Assembly (NCBI RefSeq): GCF_023100845.1 | Contig: NZ_CP095864.1 | Span: 2,108,001 to 2,172,000, forward strand | DNA length: 64,000 bases | From: Gordonia sp. PP30 | Lineage (GTDB): Bacteria > Actinomycetota > Actinomycetes > Mycobacteriales > Mycobacteriaceae | Direction: 5' to 3' | Shown here: piece after piece, positions 50,814-59,808 of the stretch | Layout of the letters: each line of letters opens with the position of its first letter | Position numbering within the stretch: the first letter of the stretch is position 1 | The notes under the pieces: model-generated | What the model was told of the DNA's origin: nothing | The model's input: only the letters and a program-made list of their open reading frames with translations | Databases searched by the model: none | Position numbers and translations under genes: made by a program

Positions 50814-51146
50814 GCACACGAGCCTACGACTCCCCCGGCGCTGTGGTCGGGGCTGTTCGAGTCGCTGGCCGAGGCTCGCCGACGGCAGTAGGTCATCGCG
50901 CGATGACCTGTGCGTCTGTGCGATTCGGGTGACGATGCGCTGGCGCGTGCCCTGTCGTGCCGTGGAGCCGAGGTCGGCGCCGCTGGCGTTCTTCCGTGAA
51001 CCCGCCGGATCTGGACCGTACTGGCGCTACTTGAACCGCACCGTCCAGATTCGCCAGCACGGTCCAGATCCGCCAGTACAGGTCGAAGGGGCGGCATGAT
51101 CACGCCTTGGTGGCCTCGCTCGGCACGGCGCGCTCTGGTGGCCTAG
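50814..51146. other. Intergenic region with palindromic repeat
   Basis: 333 bp without a convincing gene; short open frames on both strands have poor composition. The region upstream of the VOC gene ends with the inverted/tandem repeat described at 51006-51079. Confidence 0.6.
51006..51079. repeat. Large imperfect palindrome with tandem 20-bp units
   Basis: Positions 51006-51026 and 51052-51072 are complementary over 21 bp with one mismatch (25-nt loop). The right arm is part of two tandem ~20-bp units (51041-51060 and 51060-51079; GTCCAGATnCGCCAGnAC). It could form a strong hairpin 3' of the lysE gene or be a dispersed palindromic element. Confidence 0.6.
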
Positions 51147-51767
51147 TCACACCACGACCAGCAGGATGCCGACGCCGATGAACAGCAGTCCGAAGATCCA
51201 GCCCAGGACGCGCCGCCCGGAGTCGGTGGAGGCGAAGCGCGCGAACGACTTCCCCACCACGGCGAAGAACAGCCACATCACCAGCACGTCGACCACCACG
51301 ATCGTCAGGCCGATGATGGTGTATTGCAGCAGCAGGTCGCGTTCGGGCCGGACGAAGCCGGGGATGAACGCCAGCAGGAAGACGATCGCCTTCGGGTTGA
51401 GCAGGTTGACCCACATCCCGCGTACGAACATCGACCGCGGCGTGGCCGGGCCCGCCTTGAAGTCGACCTCGGCGGCCGGCCGGCGGCCGTCGAGGATCTG
51501 CCGGACACCCAGGTACATCAGGTACGCCGCGCCGCAGTAGCGGATCACCGCGAACGCGGTCGGCGAACCGGCGATCACCAGGCCCAGCCCGGCCGCGACG
51601 ATCACCAGCTGGATGAGCAACGCGGTCTGTTGCCCGAGGATCCCCCAGATGGCCCGGCGGATCCCGACGCGCAGGGCGTTGTTCATGGTGTTCACCGCGC
51701 CGGCGCCGGGGGTGAAGCTGATCAGCAGGCACGCTGACAACAGAGCCAGCCAGGTGGAGTACGACAT
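51147..51767 (-). CDS. LysE/RhtB-family exporter
   Basis: A 206-residue, six-helix amino-acid exporter: LLSACLLISFTPGAGAVNTMNNALRVGIRRAIWGILGQQTA opens with the family N-terminus, and FVRGMWVNLLNPKAIVFLLAFIPGFV is the conserved NPKA region. RhtB/LysE proteins export homoserine, threonine, lysine or related compounds. ATG 51767 precedes SYSTWLALLS. It is monocistronic, and the palindrome at 51006-51079 is just downstream of its stop. Confidence 0.88.
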   Translation of the reverse strand: MSYSTWLALLSACLLISFTPGAGAVNTMNNALRVGIRRAIWGILGQQTALLIQLVIVAAGLGLVIAGSPTAFAVIRYCGAAYLMYLGVRQILDGRRPAAEVDFKAGPATPRSMFVRGMWVNLLNPKAIVFLLAFIPGFVRPERDLLLQYTIIGLTIVVVDVLVMWLFFAVVGKSFARFASTDSGRRVLGWIFGLLFIGVGILLVVV

Positions 51768-51884
51768 TCTGCCCGTGAGCTTACGGATCCGGAGAGCCAC
51801 GAGAGAACCGCCGGATCGGCGCTGACCTTCGCGGGGCGGTCAGCCGCTCGCCCGCCCGGCCGGGCGCTCAGTGTAGGCCGTCGG

Positions 51885-52244
51885 TCAGCGGCGGTGCGGG
51901 GTCAGGGTGATCGAGCCGATCACCGCACCGCCGAGATACGCTGGGCCGTGGTATCCGCCGTGGCCGTCGCTGATCAGGATCACCCGATGGCCCGGGAACA
52001 GGTCGACGTAGCCACCGGTGCGCGTCGGATGAATCGGGTAGCGCCCGATCAGCACCAGGTCGTGGCCCTCGACGCGCGCGTCCCGCTGGAGCAGGATCAC
52101 GCCCGACGACGACGTCGTGGAGGTGTAGGTACCGGGTTTGACGTCGGCGGACGCCGGACCGGCGACGCCGAACATCGCGGCGGCGCCGACGGCTGCGGCG
52201 ATCGACACGGTACGCAGGGCTGTGTGGCGCAGGTGTGCGGACAT
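51885..52244 (-). CDS. Small secreted protein, unknown function
   Basis: A 119-residue protein with a Sec signal peptide (TVSIAAAVGAAAMFGVAGPASA-D, cleavage near residue 34). The mature ~85 residues are beta-rich (KPGTYTSTTSSSGVILLQRDARVEGHDLVLIGRYPIHPTRTG) with several His and Gly. No family is known to me. Small exported proteins of this kind are common in mycolic-acid actinobacteria. Confidence 0.65.
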   Translation of the reverse strand: MSAHLRHTALRTVSIAAAVGAAAMFGVAGPASADVKPGTYTSTTSSSGVILLQRDARVEGHDLVLIGRYPIHPTRTGGYVDLFPGHRVILISDGHGGYHGPAYLGGAVIGSITLTPHRR

Positions 52245-52331
52245 CGTCTGGTCCTCTCCGCTCGGGCCTCCGATGCTACGCCCGTATCACCTGCCGCTGT
52301 AGCCCTACAGGCGTCGCCGCGGGGGCCGTCG

Positions 52332-53297
52332 TCACCCGCGACGTGCCGCCGAGGACGATCGTGGGCGGGGTGCCCGCCCGGCCGATCCGGGAACTCGGCG
52401 AGTGACTCCGGAGGTGGCCGACACGGCCGCGTTGCTGACGACGATGAGCACGATCCCGACCCATTCGTGCAGCGCGAGGGCCTGCCCCAGCACGAGCCAT
52501 CCGGCGAGCGCGGCGAACACCGGATTGATCGAGGTGAACGTGCCGAACATCGACGTCGGGACGCGGCGCAGAGCGAGTGCGTCGACGGCGTACGGGATGA
52601 TCGAGGCCAGCACCCCGCACGCTGCGGCGAGCAGGACCGCATGCAGGGTCGGCGGCCGGTGGACGAACCAGACGACCGCGACCGGCAGCCACAGGCCGGC
52701 GGTCACCGCGCTGGCCAGCGCGGTGCCGTGCAGGCCGGGGAGCTGCCTGCCGAGCGAGCGGTTCAGCAGGATGTACGACCCCCAGGCCGCCGCCGCGACC
52801 AGCGCCAGCGCGATGCCCAGGACGTCGGTGGTGGGCCCCGGGCTGGTCAGCACCAGCACTCCGACGGCGGCTAGGCCGGCGCACCCGAGGTCGAGGGCCC
52901 GGCGCGATCCGGCGACGGCGACCGTCAGCGGCCCCAGGAATTCGAGGGTCACCGCGAGGCCGAGGCCGATCCGGTCGATCGACGCGTAGAGAGACAGATT
53001 CATCACCGCGAAGACCAGGCCGAGGCCGAGGACCGGCCGCCACTGAGCGCGCGTCAAGGTCCGGAAACGCGGCCGGACCAGGGGAACCAGCACCAGTGCG
53101 GTGAGCATCTGGCGCACCGCCACCACACCGACCGGGCCGATCGCCGGAAACGCGAGGGCGCCGACGGCCGCTCCGGACTGGTTGGACGCGGCGCTGGTCA
53201 GCATCATCGCGATGCCGACGGCCCGCCCGGAGGCGTCCGCGGGCGCTGGTCCGGACGATGTGGAGTCTGCGGCGGCGACCTCGGTGGACTGGCTCAT
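52332..53297 (-). CDS. EamA/RhtA-family (DMT) exporter
   Basis: A 321-residue transporter with ten helices in two EamA repeats: VGIAMMLTSAASNQSGAAVGALAFPAIGPVGVVAVRQML starts the first, and LVAAAAWGSYILLNRSLGRQ the second. VTLEFLGPLTVAVAGSRRALDL is typical of the RhtA-like subgroup, which exports threonine/homoserine or purines. The C-terminal tail is Arg/Ser-rich. It is divergent from a LysR gene, which probably controls it. Confidence 0.85.
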   Translation of the reverse strand: MSQSTEVAAADSTSSGPAPADASGRAVGIAMMLTSAASNQSGAAVGALAFPAIGPVGVVAVRQMLTALVLVPLVRPRFRTLTRAQWRPVLGLGLVFAVMNLSLYASIDRIGLGLAVTLEFLGPLTVAVAGSRRALDLGCAGLAAVGVLVLTSPGPTTDVLGIALALVAAAAWGSYILLNRSLGRQLPGLHGTALASAVTAGLWLPVAVVWFVHRPPTLHAVLLAAACGVLASIIPYAVDALALRRVPTSMFGTFTSINPVFAALAGWLVLGQALALHEWVGIVLIVVSNAAVSATSGVTRRVPGSAGRAPRPRSSSAARRG

Positions 53298-53329
53298 GTG
53301 GCTCACGCTAGAAGCATCGAGGCGATTCT

Positions 53330-53364
53330 CCTAGTGCATATATCGTCGCTGCCATACACTTAGG
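53330..53364. promoter_or_regulatory. Dyad between eamA and lysR
   Basis: CCTAGTGCATA (from 53330) and ATACACTTAGG (to 53364) form an imperfect inverted repeat in the 69-bp divergent region, as expected of a LysR recognition and activation site. Confidence 0.45.
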
Positions 53365-53366
53365 TT

Positions 53367-54224
53367 ATGGATTGGACGTTGCGGGAACTGCGCGTGTTCG
53401 TGACCGCCGCCGAGCTCGGATCCTTCACCGAGGCGGCCGCCGAACTGCACGTCTCACAGGCCGCGGTCTCGCGCACCATCGCCGCGCTCGAGCGCGGTGT
53501 CGGCGCCCAGCTGCTGCGCCGCATCCCGCGCGGGTGCGAGCCGACGGTCATCGGCCGGCAGATGCTTCCGCAGGCCCGGCGGGTCCTCGCCGAGGCCACC
53601 CGGTTCGACGAGTTCCTGCAGACCCGGCACTCGGTGCTCCGCCTCGGCTACGCGTGGGCCGCGCTCGGCCGGCACACCACTCCCCTGCAACGCCGGTGGG
53701 CGCGGGAGCAGCCGACCATCGCCCTCGAACTGGTCCGGTACAACTCACCGACCGCCGGCCTCGCCGAAGGCCTGTGCGACGTCGCCGTGGTGCGCCGCGA
53801 GGTCGACGACCGCCGCTTCGAATCGGTCGTCGTCGGCCTGGAACGGCGCCTGGCTGCGTTCGCCGCCGACGACCCCGAATGGACCCGCCGACGGCAACTG
53901 CGCATGGCCGAGATCGCCGAGCGCACCGTCATCACCGACTCGCGCGTCGGCACCACCACAGAGGCCCTCTGGCTCGGACACGGGCGGGCGCCGACCATCG
54001 TCGAATCGGCGGACGTCGACACCTGGCTCGACGCGATCGCCGCCGGCCGCGGGGTCGGCACGACGGCCGAGGCGACCGCCGAGCATCATCCGCGGCCGGG
54101 CGTCGTCTACCGGCCGGTGAAGGACGGCCCGCGGATCTCTGTGCGGCTGGCCTGGTGGCGCGACGCCCGACCGAAAGGTCTCGCCGCCCTCATCGACACC
54201 GTGACCGGCCTCTACGGGCAGTAG
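53367..54224 (+). CDS. LysR-family transcriptional regulator
   Basis: A 285-residue LTTR. The winged HTH is ELRVFVTAAELGSFTEAAAELHVSQAAVSRTIAALERGVGAQLLRR; the periplasmic-binding-like effector domain begins at LRLGYAWAALG and contains LVRYNSPTAGLAEGLCDVAVVRR and IVESADVDTWLDAIAAGRGVG. It is divergent from the EamA exporter, so it probably activates the exporter in response to the exported metabolite, as in LysG/LysE-type pairs. Confidence 0.9.
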   Translation: MDWTLRELRVFVTAAELGSFTEAAAELHVSQAAVSRTIAALERGVGAQLLRRIPRGCEPTVIGRQMLPQARRVLAEATRFDEFLQTRHSVLRLGYAWAALGRHTTPLQRRWAREQPTIALELVRYNSPTAGLAEGLCDVAVVRREVDDRRFESVVVGLERRLAAFAADDPEWTRRRQLRMAEIAERTVITDSRVGTTTEALWLGHGRAPTIVESADVDTWLDAIAAGRGVGTTAEATAEHHPRPGVVYRPVKDGPRISVRLAWWRDARPKGLAALIDTVTGLYGQ

Positions 54225-54226
54225 GG

Positions 54227-54883
54227 CTACAGGCCGCTGGGCACGTCCTTGCCGTTGACCACCACGGTGACCTTGCCGGTCTTGGTGTCGTAGGTGACCT
54301 TGCCGTGCTCGAAGGTCGAGACCTTCAGGTGGCCCTCGGTCTGCTCGTCGCTGGTGGCGATGCCGAGCGGCCCGGCCGAACCGTTGGAGCCACCGGTCTT
54401 CACCGGTACGCCCTCGGCGTCGCGCTCGACGTTCCAGGCATCCCGGATCTTGCCCCAGGTGATGTACGCCGGGGTGCCCGGGTCGTCGTTCTTCGCGGTG
54501 ATCACACCGCCCTGGAACTGCTGGAACACCACGCCGCTGTCGCGCTTCTCGGCGTTGTGGTCACCTGTCAGCGGCTTGCCGAGGTCCTTCTTCTGGGCCT
54601 CCGTCGCCGACGAGTACTTGACCGCGATCGGGCCGGTGAGGGTCACCTCGACGTCGCGCTCCCCGGTGAGCGTCACCGAATCGGCCGCCGCGGAGGTCGA
54701 CGTCGCCGCCGACGCGCTCGTGTCGGACGCCGCCGGGCTCTCCGCCGCCGAGGTGGCGGTGACCGAGGCGGTCGTGGTCGCCGATGCGTCGTCCTTCTTG
54801 TCGCTGCTGCAGCCCGCGGCCGTCAGGGTCAGAACGGCGAGACCGGCGACGAGGGCCGTGCGACGGTAGGTGAGCTTCCTCAT
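54227..54883 (-). CDS. Lipoprotein with LGFP-like repeats
   Basis: A 218-residue lipoprotein. The lipobox is LTAAGC (Cys 25); a Ser/Thr/Ala-rich linker (DDASATTTASVTATSAAESPAASDTSASAA) follows, and the C-terminal part contains GVVFQQFQGGVITAKNDDPGTPAYITWGKIRDAWN and GPLGIATSDEQ, which look like LGFP repeats used for cell-wall attachment in mycolic-acid bacteria. It is probably envelope-bound and faces the mycomembrane. It is convergent with lysR and divergent from the kdp operon. Confidence 0.8.
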   Translation of the reverse strand: MRKLTYRRTALVAGLAVLTLTAAGCSSDKKDDASATTTASVTATSAAESPAASDTSASAATSTSAAADSVTLTGERDVEVTLTGPIAVKYSSATEAQKKDLGKPLTGDHNAEKRDSGVVFQQFQGGVITAKNDDPGTPAYITWGKIRDAWNVERDAEGVPVKTGGSNGSAGPLGIATSDEQTEGHLKVSTFEHGKVTYDTKTGKVTVVVNGKDVPSGL

Positions 54884-54962
54884 GGGGTTCCTCTCGGGAT
54901 TGTCGGGTCGGGCCGTGACCGCACTGTGGCGGAGAACACGCCCCGTCTGACTGTAACCGCCC

Positions 54963-54986
54963 GTGACAGGATCGTCGGTGACAGGA
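54963..54986. promoter_or_regulatory. Direct repeat upstream of kdp, possible KdpE site
   Basis: GTGACAGGA occurs at 54963-54971 and 54978-54986, a 15-bp period in the intergenic region before kdp. A weak -10 TATGGA (55013-55018) lies downstream. OmpR-type regulators such as KdpE bind tandem direct repeats, which makes this a candidate. Confidence 0.35.
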
Positions 54987-55110
54987 GTGTGTCAAAGAGC
55001 GGTCGACGGGCGTATGGATCCCGTTAAGACCCCTGGCGCACCGCCTCTCCGGCGACGAGCGTGACTGATCGGCGGCGGCACCGTGCCTCCGCGCAGGAGG
55101 TCACGACGAG

Positions 55111-55203
55111 ATGGCGGATGTGGTGATGATCGTCGTCGCACTGGCGGCGATGGGCGGGTGTCTGCTCGCGATACGCGGACTCGACGACGGGTCCGGCCGG
55201 TGA
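55111..55203 (+). CDS. 30-aa membrane peptide leading the kdp operon
   Basis: ATG 55111, with CAGGAGG upstream, opens a 30-residue frame: MADVVMIVVALAAMGGCLLA then a polar C-terminus. A small hydrophobic peptide with a MAD(V/I)xF-like start commonly precedes kdpF in actinobacteria. Its TGA overlaps the kdpF GTG (GTGA), which supports translation. The function is unknown; it may associate with the Kdp complex as KdpF does. Confidence 0.6.
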   Translation: MADVVMIVVALAAMGGCLLAIRGLDDGSGR

Positions 55204-55298
55204 CCGCCGCCGGCTTCGTGACGGTCGCCTTGCTGCTGGCCGCCGCGGGCACCGCAGGCTATCTGCTGGTGGCGCTCATCAGCCCGAACCGGTTCTGA
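55200..55298 (+). CDS. kdpF: Potassium-transporting ATPase small subunit KdpF
   Basis: GTG 55200 starts a 32-residue single-helix peptide ([26 protein letters not shown]). The ending YLLVALIxPxRF is the KdpF signature. KdpF lies at the KdpA-KdpB interface and stabilises the complex. It overlaps the preceding 30-aa frame by GTGA and starts 3 bp before kdpA. Confidence 0.88.
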   Translation: MTAAGFVTVALLLAAAGTAGYLLVALISPNRF

Positions 55299-55300
55299 CG

Positions 55301-57067
55301 ATGAACGACACCGTCGCCGGTCTCCTCCAAGTGGCCGCGGTCCTGATGGTGCTCGCCGTGGCCTATGTGCCGCTCGGCGACTACATGGCCGCCGTCTACC
55401 GCTCGCGCCGGCACTCCGCGCCCGAACGGATCCTCTACCGACTCGCCCGCGTCGACCCGGCATCCGGTCAGACCTGGCGGGCCTACGCGGGCAGCGTTCT
55501 CGCGTTCTCGCTTGTCTCGATCCTTCTCCTCTACGCGCTGCAGCGATGGCAGGGTGTGCTCGGCGGCAACGGGCACAAGCCCGGAATCCCGCCGGCGATG
55601 GCGCTGAACACCGCGATCTCGTTCGTCACCAACACCAACTGGCAGTCGTACTCGCCGGAGACGACGATGGGCAATCTGACGCAGCTGCTCGGTCTGACGG
55701 TCGCGAACTTCCTGTCCGCGGCGGTCGGCATGGCGGTCGCGGTCGCCCTGATCCGCGGCCTGATCGCGCGGTCACGGACGGGGGTGCTGGGCAACTTCTG
55801 GGTCGACCTGGTTCGCGGCACCCTCCGTGTCCTCGTGCCGCTCGCGGTACTGATCGCGCTGGTCCTGGTCGCGCAGGGCGCCGTGCAGTCGTGGCACTCG
55901 AGCGTCGACTACACGGTGCTCGACGGCCGCGCCGTGCACAGTCCGATCGGCCCGTTCGCCGGCCAGGAGGCGATCAAGGTGCTGGGTACCAACGGCGGCG
56001 GGACGCTCGCCGCGAATTCGGCGCACCCGTTCTCCAATCCGACCCCGCTGACCAACGTCGTTCAGATCGCCGCCCTGCTGCTGATCCCGGTGTGCCTGAC
56101 GCGCACCTACAGCACACTGGTCGGCGACCGCCGCCAGGGCCTCACCCTGCTGGCGGTCATGGCGGTGATCTGGGGATCGATGCTGGCGGTCGCCTGGTCC
56201 CTGCAGACGCGCCCGACCGGACTGGCCTCGGCGGCGGCCGGGGCGAACCTCGAGGGCACCGAGCTGCGTTTCGGGATCCCGGGCACGGCGCTGTTCGCGG
56301 TCAGTACCACCGGCACCTCCACGGGCGCCGTCAACGCCGCCCACGACAGCCTCGCGGCCGGCACCGGTGGTGCCGCACTGGCGAACATGCTGCTCGGCGA
56401 GGTCGCTCCCGGCGGGGTCGGTTCCGGTCTGTACGGGATCCTCGTCCTCGCTCTGATCACCGTGTTCATCGGCGGGCTCCTGGTCGGCCGGACCCCGGAA
56501 TTCCTCGGGAAGAAGGTGACCCGGCGCGAGATCACCCTGGCGATGCTGTACGTCCTCGTGATGCCGGTGCTGGTGCTGACCGGCACGTCGATCGCGATCA
56601 TCCTGTCGTCGACCACCGGGGCCATGATCGATCCGGGGCCGCCCGGGACGCCCGAGGCCATCCACGGTTTCAGCCAGGTCCTGTACGCGTACGCGTCGGC
56701 GGCCAACAACAACGGCAGCGCCTTCGGTGGATTGACGGTCACCAGCGACTGGTTCCAGCTGTCCCTCGGCCTCGCCATGTTCTTCGGACGCTTCCTGTCG
56801 ATCATCCTGGTGCTGGCCCTGGCCGGATCGCTGGCGAACCAGCGTCCGCGCGGCGGCGAATCGGGGGCCGCGGACGCTCCGGTCGTCGCCTCCGGCGGGG
56901 CGGCCCTCGCCGGCACCGCGCACGCACCGGCCGACGCCGACAGCGGGATCCTGCCCACGCACGGCGTCCTCTTCGGGGCGCTGCTGCTCGGCACCACCGT
57001 GCTGGTCGCCGGACTCACCTTCTTCCCGGCGCTGACGCTGGGCCCGATCGCGGAGGCGATGCTGTGA
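55301..57067 (+). CDS. kdpA: Potassium-transporting ATPase channel-like subunit KdpA
   Basis: A 588-residue membrane subunit with ten helices that selects K+ ions. Four P-loop-like selectivity segments are recognisable, among them [50 protein letters not shown] and [20 protein letters not shown]. The stop overlaps the kdpB GTG. Together with KdpB, KdpC and KdpF it forms the high-affinity Kdp uptake pump, expressed under K+ limitation. Confidence 0.96.
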   Translation: MNDTVAGLLQVAAVLMVLAVAYVPLGDYMAAVYRSRRHSAPERILYRLARVDPASGQTWRAYAGSVLAFSLVSILLLYALQRWQGVLGGNGHKPGIPPAMALNTAISFVTNTNWQSYSPETTMGNLTQLLGLTVANFLSAAVGMAVAVALIRGLIARSRTGVLGNFWVDLVRGTLRVLVPLAVLIALVLVAQGAVQSWHSSVDYTVLDGRAVHSPIGPFAGQEAIKVLGTNGGGTLAANSAHPFSNPTPLTNVVQIAALLLIPVCLTRTYSTLVGDRRQGLTLLAVMAVIWGSMLAVAWSLQTRPTGLASAAAGANLEGTELRFGIPGTALFAVSTTGTSTGAVNAAHDSLAAGTGGAALANMLLGEVAPGGVGSGLYGILVLALITVFIGGLLVGRTPEFLGKKVTRREITLAMLYVLVMPVLVLTGTSIAIILSSTTGAMIDPGPPGTPEAIHGFSQVLYAYASAANNNGSAFGGLTVTSDWFQLSLGLAMFFGRFLSIILVLALAGSLANQRPRGGESGAADAPVVASGGAALAGTAHAPADADSGILPTHGVLFGALLLGTTVLVAGLTFFPALTLGPIAEAML

Positions 57068-59163
57068 ACCACCTCGATGACGCCACCGAGACCGGTCTGG
57101 TCCGGCGCGGCACCTTCGACACGCGGCAACTGGCCGCGGCGCTGCCCCAGGCGCTGACCAAGCTGACTCCCCGGGAGCAAGCGCGCAACCCGGTGATGTT
57201 CGTCGTGTATCTCGGGGCGACGATCGCCACCGCGCTCGCCCTCTGGCATCCCGGCGTCTTCGCGTGGCTGGTGGTCGCCTGGCTCTGGTTCACGGTGATC
57301 TTCGCCGGGCTGGCCGAGGCCGTCGCGGAAGGCCGCGGCCGCGCGCAGGCGGACAGTCTGCGCAAGGTGAAACGCGACACCGTCGCCCGCCTGCTCGGCG
57401 ACGACGGCGGCCTCGTCGACGTTCCCGGCTCGCAGCTCCGCGTCGGCGACCGGATCGTCGTCGAGGCCGGCGAGGTGATCGCGGGCGACGGTGATGTCGT
57501 CGAAGGCATCGCCACCGTCGACGAATCGGCGATCACCGGCGAGTCGGCGCCGGTCGTGCGCGAATCCGGGGGCGACCGGTCGGCGGTCACCGGCGGCACC
57601 GTGGTGCTGTCGGACCGGATCGTCGTGCGGATCACCGCTGAGCCCGGGCAGACGTTCGTCGACCGGATGATCACCCTGGTCGAGGGTTCGGCCCGGCAGA
57701 AGACACCGAACGAGATCGCCCTGCAGATCCTGCTGACCGCGCTCACCCTCGTCTTCCTCCTGGCCGTGGTCGCCACCGGCGCCATGCAGCAGTACACCGG
57801 CGCGGCGGCCGACCCGCTGAAACTCATCGCGCTCCTGGTCTGCCTGATCCCGACCACGATCGGCGCCCTGCTGTCGGCCATCGGCATCGCGGGCATGGAC
57901 CGGCTGGTGCAGCGCAACGTGCTCGCGATGAGCGGCCGCGCCGTGGAAGCCGCCGGGGACATCGACACGCTCCTGATGGACAAGACCGGCACCATCACCT
58001 TCGGCAACCGCCGAGCGACGGCCCTGCACCCGGCGCCCGGAGTCGAGGCCGCCGACCTCGCGCGCCTCGCCTACCGGTGCAGTCTCGCCGACGACACCCC
58101 CGAGGGCCGCAGCATCCTCGACCTCGCCGTGGAGCGCTACGAGGTGATCCCGCTGCCCGCCGACGAACTCGCCGCGGCCCGGTCCGGGGCGGATCCGCGC
58201 TACCGGGTGGTGCCGTTCACCGCGACCACCCGGATGAGCGGCATGGATGTGGCCGGGACCGACCCGCAGGAACTGCGGAAAGGCGCCGCCGACGCCGTGC
58301 AGCGGTGGGTGGAGAGCACCGGCGGTGAGATCGATCCCGAGATCGGCGCCACGGTCACCACGATCTCGCAGGCCGGCGGCACCCCGCTGATCGTCGGCGC
58401 GGCACCCGCCGGACGGCCGGCCCGGGTACTCGGCGTGATCGAACTGTCCGACGTCGTCAAACCCGGGATGGCCGAGCGGTTCGCGCAGTTGCGCGCCATG
58501 GGCATCCGCACGGTGATGATCACCGGCGACAACCCGCTCACCGCGCGGGCGATCGCCGCGACCGCCGGGGTCGACGACTTCGTCGCCCAGGCCACCCCAG
58601 AGGACAAGCTCGCGCTGATCCGCGCCGAACAGGCCCACGGCAGGCTGGTGGCGATGACCGGCGACGGCACCAACGACGCGCCGGCCCTGGCCCAGGCCGA
58701 CGTCGGGGTCGCGATGAACACCGGCACCGCGGCCGCGAAAGAGGCAGGCAACATGGTCGACCTCGACTCGGATCCGACCAAACTCATCGAGGTGGTCGCG
58801 ATCGGGAAGCAACTGCTGATCACCCGCGGCGCGCTGACCACCTTCTCGCTGGCCAACGATCTCGCCAAGTACTTCGCAATCCTGCCCGCCCTGTTCGCCG
58901 CCGTCTACCCGCAACTCGGCGCCCTGAACGTCATGCACCTGCATTCGGCGGCCTCCGCGATCACCTCGGCGGTGATCTTCAACGCCCTGATCATCGTGGC
59001 GCTGATCCCGCTGTCGCTGCGCGGTGTGCGATACCGGGCCGGGTCGGCGTCGCGGCTGCTGGGGCGCAATCTGCTCGTCTTCGGTCTCGGCGGGGTCGTG
59101 ACACCGTTCGTCGGCATCGCGCTCATCGACCTCGTGGTCCGTCTGCTTCCGGGAATGGGGTGA
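57064..59163 (+). CDS. kdpB: Potassium-transporting ATPase ATP-binding subunit KdpB
   Basis: A 699-residue P-type ATPase that energises KdpA. Motifs are [13 protein letters not shown] (A-domain), [13 protein letters not shown] in the membrane, the phosphorylated Asp in [13 protein letters not shown] (D306), and [19 protein letters not shown] 57064 overlaps the kdpA stop (GTGA), and homology starts right after it. Family size and motifs are complete. Confidence 0.96.
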   Translation: MNHLDDATETGLVRRGTFDTRQLAAALPQALTKLTPREQARNPVMFVVYLGATIATALALWHPGVFAWLVVAWLWFTVIFAGLAEAVAEGRGRAQADSLRKVKRDTVARLLGDDGGLVDVPGSQLRVGDRIVVEAGEVIAGDGDVVEGIATVDESAITGESAPVVRESGGDRSAVTGGTVVLSDRIVVRITAEPGQTFVDRMITLVEGSARQKTPNEIALQILLTALTLVFLLAVVATGAMQQYTGAAADPLKLIALLVCLIPTTIGALLSAIGIAGMDRLVQRNVLAMSGRAVEAAGDIDTLLMDKTGTITFGNRRATALHPAPGVEAADLARLAYRCSLADDTPEGRSILDLAVERYEVIPLPADELAAARSGADPRYRVVPFTATTRMSGMDVAGTDPQELRKGAADAVQRWVESTGGEIDPEIGATVTTISQAGGTPLIVGAAPAGRPARVLGVIELSDVVKPGMAERFAQLRAMGIRTVMITGDNPLTARAIAATAGVDDFVAQATPEDKLALIRAEQAHGRLVAMTGDGTNDAPALAQADVGVAMNTGTAAAKEAGNMVDLDSDPTKLIEVVAIGKQLLITRGALTTFSLANDLAKYFAILPALFAAVYPQLGALNVMHLHSAASAITSAVIFNALIIVALIPLSLRGVRYRAGSASRLLGRNLLVFGLGGVVTPFVGIALIDLVVRLLPGMG

Positions 59164-59169
59164 TCGACG

Positions 59170-59799
59170 ATGAAGAACCTCCTGCGCGGATTCGTCCGGC
59201 AACTCGGTGCGGGCGCGATCGTGCTCGTGATGTTCACCGCGGTGCTCGGGCTCGCCTATCCGGCGTCGGTCTGGGTGCTGTCCCGGGCGACGGCCCACAC
59301 CGCCGAGGGCTCCGTCCTCCACGACTCCGCCGGCTGTCCCGCCGGGTCGTCGCTCATCGGCGTCGATCCGCAACCGCCGGCCGGAGTCCCGGACGGCTAT
59401 CTCCACGGCCGCCCGTCCGTCGATCCGTCGGCCTCGGGACCGAGCAACCTCGGGACCAACAGCACCCGCTTGCGCACGACGATTCTCCAGCGTCGCGCCG
59501 CGATCGCCCGCCGGGAGGGTGTGGACCCGTCGCGCGTGCCCGCCGATGCGGTGACCGGATCCGGGTCCGGACTCGACCCGGACATCTCACCGGCGTACGC
59601 CGCGCTCCAGGTGCCGCGTCTGGCCCGTGTCCTCCGGATGGACCCGCGCCGCGTCCAGGAGATCATCGACCGGCACACCCGCGGGCGCCAGTGGGGCTTC
59701 CTCGGGGAGGCGCGGGTCGACGTGCTCGGGGTCAATCTGGCGCTCGGGCACCGCGTGCCGGACTGCGCGGCGCAGCATGGCCGGACCGGCGCCCGATAG
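59170..59799 (+). CDS. kdpC: Potassium-transporting ATPase subunit KdpC
   Basis: A 209-residue single-span subunit. The N-terminal helix (GAGAIVLVMFTAVLGLAYPASVWVLS) is followed by a periplasmic-type domain with DYAGCPAGSSLIG-like HDSAGCPAGSSLIGVD, the conserved ASGPSNLGTNSTRL and SGLDPDISPAYAALQVPRLAR, and GEARVDVLGVNLAL at the end. KdpC stabilises the complex and may increase ATP affinity. Confidence 0.95.
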   Translation: MKNLLRGFVRQLGAGAIVLVMFTAVLGLAYPASVWVLSRATAHTAEGSVLHDSAGCPAGSSLIGVDPQPPAGVPDGYLHGRPSVDPSASGPSNLGTNSTRLRTTILQRRAAIARREGVDPSRVPADAVTGSGSGLDPDISPAYAALQVPRLARVLRMDPRRVQEIIDRHTRGRQWGFLGEARVDVLGVNLALGHRVPDCAAQHGRTGAR

Positions 59800-59808
59800 G
59801 CTCGGCGA

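Noticed and set aside
51006..51079. Start of a CRISPR array
   Set aside because: Only two adjoining units with no spacers between them and a strong inverted copy; no cas genes are present in the window.
55546..57063. Very long frame continuing upstream of kdpB on the plus strand
   Set aside because: It is the out-of-frame shadow of kdpA: Arg/Gly-rich, low complexity, while the KdpA frame has full family homology. kdpB starts at GTG 57064.
56107..59406. 1099-codon minus-strand frame across kdpA and kdpB
   Set aside because: Antisense shadow of the Kdp genes; rich in Asp/His/Arg with no recognisable fold.
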